Below, piece by piece: positions 60,394 through 64,000 of a stretch of 64,000 nt of DNA. The notes under the pieces are model-generated. The model saw only the letters and a list, made by a program, of their open reading frames with translations. It searched no databases and was not told where the DNA came from. Source of the stretch: Amborella trichopoda (Eukaryota > Streptophyta > Magnoliopsida > Amborellales > Amborellaceae); contig NW_006500340.1 of NCBI RefSeq assembly GCF_000471905.2, positions 3,633,054 through 3,697,053 of the forward strand, read 5' to 3'. Position 1 is the stretch's first letter. Every line of letters starts with the position of its first letter. Both the position numbers and the translations under genes were made by a program.

Positions 60394-63200
60394 ATTATTT
60401 AAATGGTCATCCTTTTGAAGTCATAGGAAGGGATCTCCAAAATATAGATGGGTCTCTAAGAGATAGAGACATGGTCTCATAGAGAATAACAGTATTCCCA
60501 ATGCGTTGTGTTGGTTCAGTTTCCACTTCTAGAGAGAAAGTCTCTATGTTGCTCTTGAGATTCTCTTTCTAGTAGCAGCGTAGAGTGGGAAGGAGGTAAG
60601 TTGATTGACAATGTTATTCGTTAGGGAGAGCGGGTATAGAAGGAAAGGTTAACGAGGGTTTTAACAATGTTTAGAGATATAAATCATAACTATAATCTTT
60701 ATTGTTATAGTGAGTTTTACTTGTTGAATATGTGAGTGTATCCCATTGAGGTGAAGCCCATAAATCTGTGTCATTGTGGTATGGTTTTGATTTTATTTTA
60801 TTTCTTGCACTCCATCAATGGTTTGTATTCATCTATTTTGCATTTAGCCAACTATATACACGATCTTGGATATATCTTGGTACTTAGGTTTCCTAGTTCC
60901 ACAAGGGAGGGAGTCCCGAGGATTACTATCCTAAATATCAATTCTCAAAATAGTTGAAGTAATGTGATGAATTGAGAATGGCCAACGTTCAAGAAGACAG
61001 ATTCTCCTAGGCACATGCCCAAATATTCAAGAGGGGTGGAACCAGGCCCCAAAGTATGTTGTTTAGGGGTCCTATTCAGATCCGGGTATGAATCCAATAT
61101 TTGGATCCGAAATTTGGATCCGGATCTGAATAGTATTTCGAATCGAATCCGAGTTGGGGTGGATCCGATCCGAATCTAACCTGAATTTTAAAAAATACTA
61201 TACATATACATATATTAATTTATATTTATAATATATATAATACTTTTAATAACTTTAAAACCTTATCCCAACCGTCATGTGAACTTTGTAAAATTAATCT
61301 TCACTATTCAATTTGGAGAACCCTAATCTTTCCTCCCTTATCTCTCTCTCGTTCTCTTTCAATATTGAAATAAAAAACTAGGGTTCCTCTCTATGGTCTC
61401 TCTAAGTTGTTGTGACTCGAGATCTGTAAACTCATCTCTCTCTATTGAAAATCTCTCTCATCTCTCTTTCTATTGAAACCCATCTCTCTCATCACTCTCT
61501 ACGCCATGTCTGTGCTTCCGCCTCTAAGAGCGCTCCTCTGTCTCGTCGTTGAAGTTCAATCACTCCAAACTGGTAAGTCTAATCTATTTGGAGGAGTTCA
61601 AGCTCAGCATCGATGCTCCTATAATAGAACTCAAAGGGTGGATTCTATGGCCATGGTTCTCAAGAAGGCGATATGAGAGAGAGAGAGAGAGATCGTAACA
61701 ATAATAAGACAGTATTTGATGTTTTTGTTTTCTTTTTGTCACTAATATTGCTAAGAAATGGTTTTTGGTTCTGTGTTTTGTCTTGTAGTTTCTTAATCTT
61801 ATCTTTTGTTTTCAGTTTTGGCTCTACAATGTAAAAAATTATGTATATGTACATATTAGTAAATAACATGGGAACAAGAAGCTCAAGGAGCCATGAGTTT
61901 TCCATATCTTTAGAGGCTTGTCTAAATTTTTTATTCTGTCTCTAGATTTTTGGTTCTCTCTCTCTATTTGTTGAGACAATGATTCGTTGTTTTGCTATAC
62001 TTGGACATATGTGTAAGCTTTTCCTATCGATAATGTACTTATGTTCCTTCTTTGTGTTTGGGCATGCATATCTATGTGCTTTGTGTATGTACAGACATGG
62101 GTATCCCCATGATATTTATTCCTTTGGACAAAATTGGCTCTCTCTCTCTCTAGCCCTCTCTCTCTCTCTCTCTCTCTCTCTCTACCAGTATTTCAGCTTT
62201 TGATGGTGTGGTTCTAGACAGCATGTATTTTCATGATGGAAAGTATAATGGAAAAGAAACAGCAATGTTGGTCATGTGCATGCAGAGAAGCAGTTTTTAA
62301 AAGCAGGCTTCCTTTCGAAGATTCACTTTTCGCAGAGATGGCCAAGTCTTATATGAACAGGTCTCTCCCTCTCTCTCTCTGATCCAGATTCAGATCTGAT
62401 CTCATCCGGATCCGGATCCGGATCTGGGTAGACTCCTCCCTTTGAATCATCAGCTTCTCTGCGATGAAAGCATCAATGGTGAGCTTGAACTCCTCCTCCA
62501 AATGGATTAGGCTTACCTGTTTTGAGCCATTGAAAAAGGGAGCTGCAAAGAGAGATAGAGCAATTCTCCCACACTAGTACACAAATGAAGTTGCAAGTTT
62601 AGCAGAACCTTTTACATACTTGATCCCATCCACATCCATTAAACATATTTCAACATAACAATACCCAAAACTTGAACAGGAAAACTGAAGAAAGAAGTTT
62701 ATGATGAATCAATGGAAAATGAAAACTAATAAATTAAAGGAGAACAGATAAACAATAGTAATTCAGGCCAAACATAAGTAATAATTTGAACATACCTAAG
62801 GTTTCTTCCATAACCCAGCTAGGGTTTCAAAAGCCGGGGGCTTTCCCTTCCTTTTTATGAAAATAGTCATGTGAATGACCACTCAAGGCCCCGGTATGCA
62901 CCACTTAAACAATATTTCATTCAAGGACATTAAATGTCCATGCAATGAATAAAATGACCCAAAAGTCCTAACTTAAACACAAAATACTTAATGACAATTA
63001 TTCACTCGATAAACAAAGTATTCCATTAATACTCTAAGTATTTTCTAAACAACTTCTAAAAATTAACAAATTATCAAAAAAAAAAAAAAACCTAAAATCC
63101 CTAAAAGAACTTAAAATCCCCATAAATAAACCCTAAAATTCAAAACTGAATAATCCTGTGAAATTAAACAAAAACTAAAACTATGAATAATTTTGTCCTG
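60394..63200. other. Unassigned repeat-rich stretch
   Basis: No gene recognised. It includes 'ggatccgga'-type repeats at 61,075-61,170 and 62,400-62,425, (CT/GA)n tracts at 61,675-61,692 and 62,139-62,183, and short open stretches without motifs (60736-60957, 61473-61676, 61979-62203). Confidence 0.4.
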
Positions 63201-64000
63201 CACCAATCTCCCCTAGTTGGAGAAAACTTATCCTCAAATTTTAAAGTAGGCTAAGATGAATCCAACATCAAAACCAGTTTCTTCTTATTTGTTGGCTCAA
63301 ATATTATTGGTGGTAAGAAGAAATCCTCCAGAAACGGATTCTGGTCTTTATAATAAGGAATTGATACAAACTAATTAAATTCGGCTATCCCTAAAATTGC
63401 TTTAAAAAAAGAGTAGGAAACTTCAAACCCAATTTTTCAGCCTTTAGAAGCTTTCTCGTTATCTATTTCATTACTCTCTAAATCCAGGGCCATAAATTGT
63501 GGTTTATCAATCAACTACACTTGCCCTAGTCTCTTGAATGTTCCACCTCTTCAAAATCCTTGAGATCTTCAAAGGCCTTTGATCAGTCCCCCTACAGCAC
63601 CTTCTTCATATTTTCACGAGCAATATCCTCTGCCATAACATCTTCATCTTCATCTTGATCCTTATCATAGATCATATCTCCTTTAAGATCTTGTTGTTCA
63701 TCGGAGTGTATATCGAAGATTGGTGGCAAATCTCAATCTACAACTTGCTAATTTTAGATACAATCTTGTCAAAATCAAGAATGTCCTTCAAATCGAAAAC
63801 CCCATAGCGATGTTCCTCACATCAAGATCTTCTCTGACTTTCCTCTTTTACTCGACTCTCTACACGGAGTTCGGAGGTGAAAAAGGTCGTACTTAACATC
63901 GTCTTGGGTGAAAAGTTCACCATCTTGTTTATGAATAGTGCCCGGAAGTTGTTGTGCGAGCTAATGGACTTGATTTTTTAGGTCTTCAATAGCCTCATCT
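63201..64000 (-). pseudogene. Possible antisense retrotransposon gag remnant
   Basis: On the - strand, broken frames read EAIEDLKNQV, then LAQQLPGTIHKQDGELFT. A separate piece gives FDLKDILDFDKIVSK. Charged, coiled-coil-like sequence of this kind is common in plant Ty3-type gag regions, but no diagnostic motif is present. It runs off the window end. Confidence 0.25.

Overview
This window is nuclear DNA of a flowering plant, probably a eudicot; the species cannot be named from sequence alone. The evidence is three intron-rich plant genes with GT-AG introns, a dense mix of copia, LINE and small DNA-transposon relics, long CT/GA microsatellites, and a large endogenous plant pararetrovirus (Caulimoviridae) locus. 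No tRNA, rRNA or CRISPR features were seen.

Region 1 (1 to about 17,580) is a decayed, rearranged endogenous pararetrovirus locus of petuvirus/florendovirus type. Copy A (+ strand, 1-7115) starts inside RNase H, runs through a second ORF and an intergenic promoter/leader, passes an initiator-Met-tRNA primer binding site at 2700, and continues into a new polyprotein ORF (movement protein, coat protein, zinc knuckle, protease, start of RT). It abuts, head to head, copy B (- strand, about 7125-12235), which abuts copy C (- strand, about 12373-17425). Two short opposite-strand fragments of the same viral segment lie at the edges of copy C. The right border falls in a TA microsatellite. All copies carry stops, frameshifts and lost motifs. 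No RT YxDD box is present in the window, so nothing here looks replication-competent.

Region 2 (17,580-29,440) is mainly non-coding repeats. It has a hAT-like miniature element with target duplication, a partial copy of the 3' end of the KPHMT gene (exons 5-7, 20,470-22,170), and several minisatellites.

Region 3 (29,443-35,226, + strand) is an apparently intact seven-exon gene for mitochondrial ketopantoate hydroxymethyltransferase (KPHMT/PanB, pantothenate and CoA synthesis). Its 3' part and downstream flank are the paralogue of the 20.5-22.9 kb segment. The downstream flank holds a Mutator-like miniature element whose empty site can be read in the upstream copy.

Region 4 (39,021-47,040, + strand) is an eight-exon cellulose synthase-like E gene (about 726 aa) with a 231-base assembly gap in intron 7. 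Region 5 (54,870-47,929, - strand) is a p24 cargo-receptor gene (p24 beta type, 211 aa). It probably has a long 5' UTR intron that carries degraded, locally duplicated LINE reverse-transcriptase sequence.

Region 6 (55-64 kb) is repeat-rich. It holds a copia-type relic with two LTRs in opposite orientation, a MITE nested in its gag, a second hAT-like element, and a gene-poor tail that may include antisense retrotransposon gag sequence. The three host genes have no obvious pathway link. They appear to be independent genes separated by transposon and viral debris.
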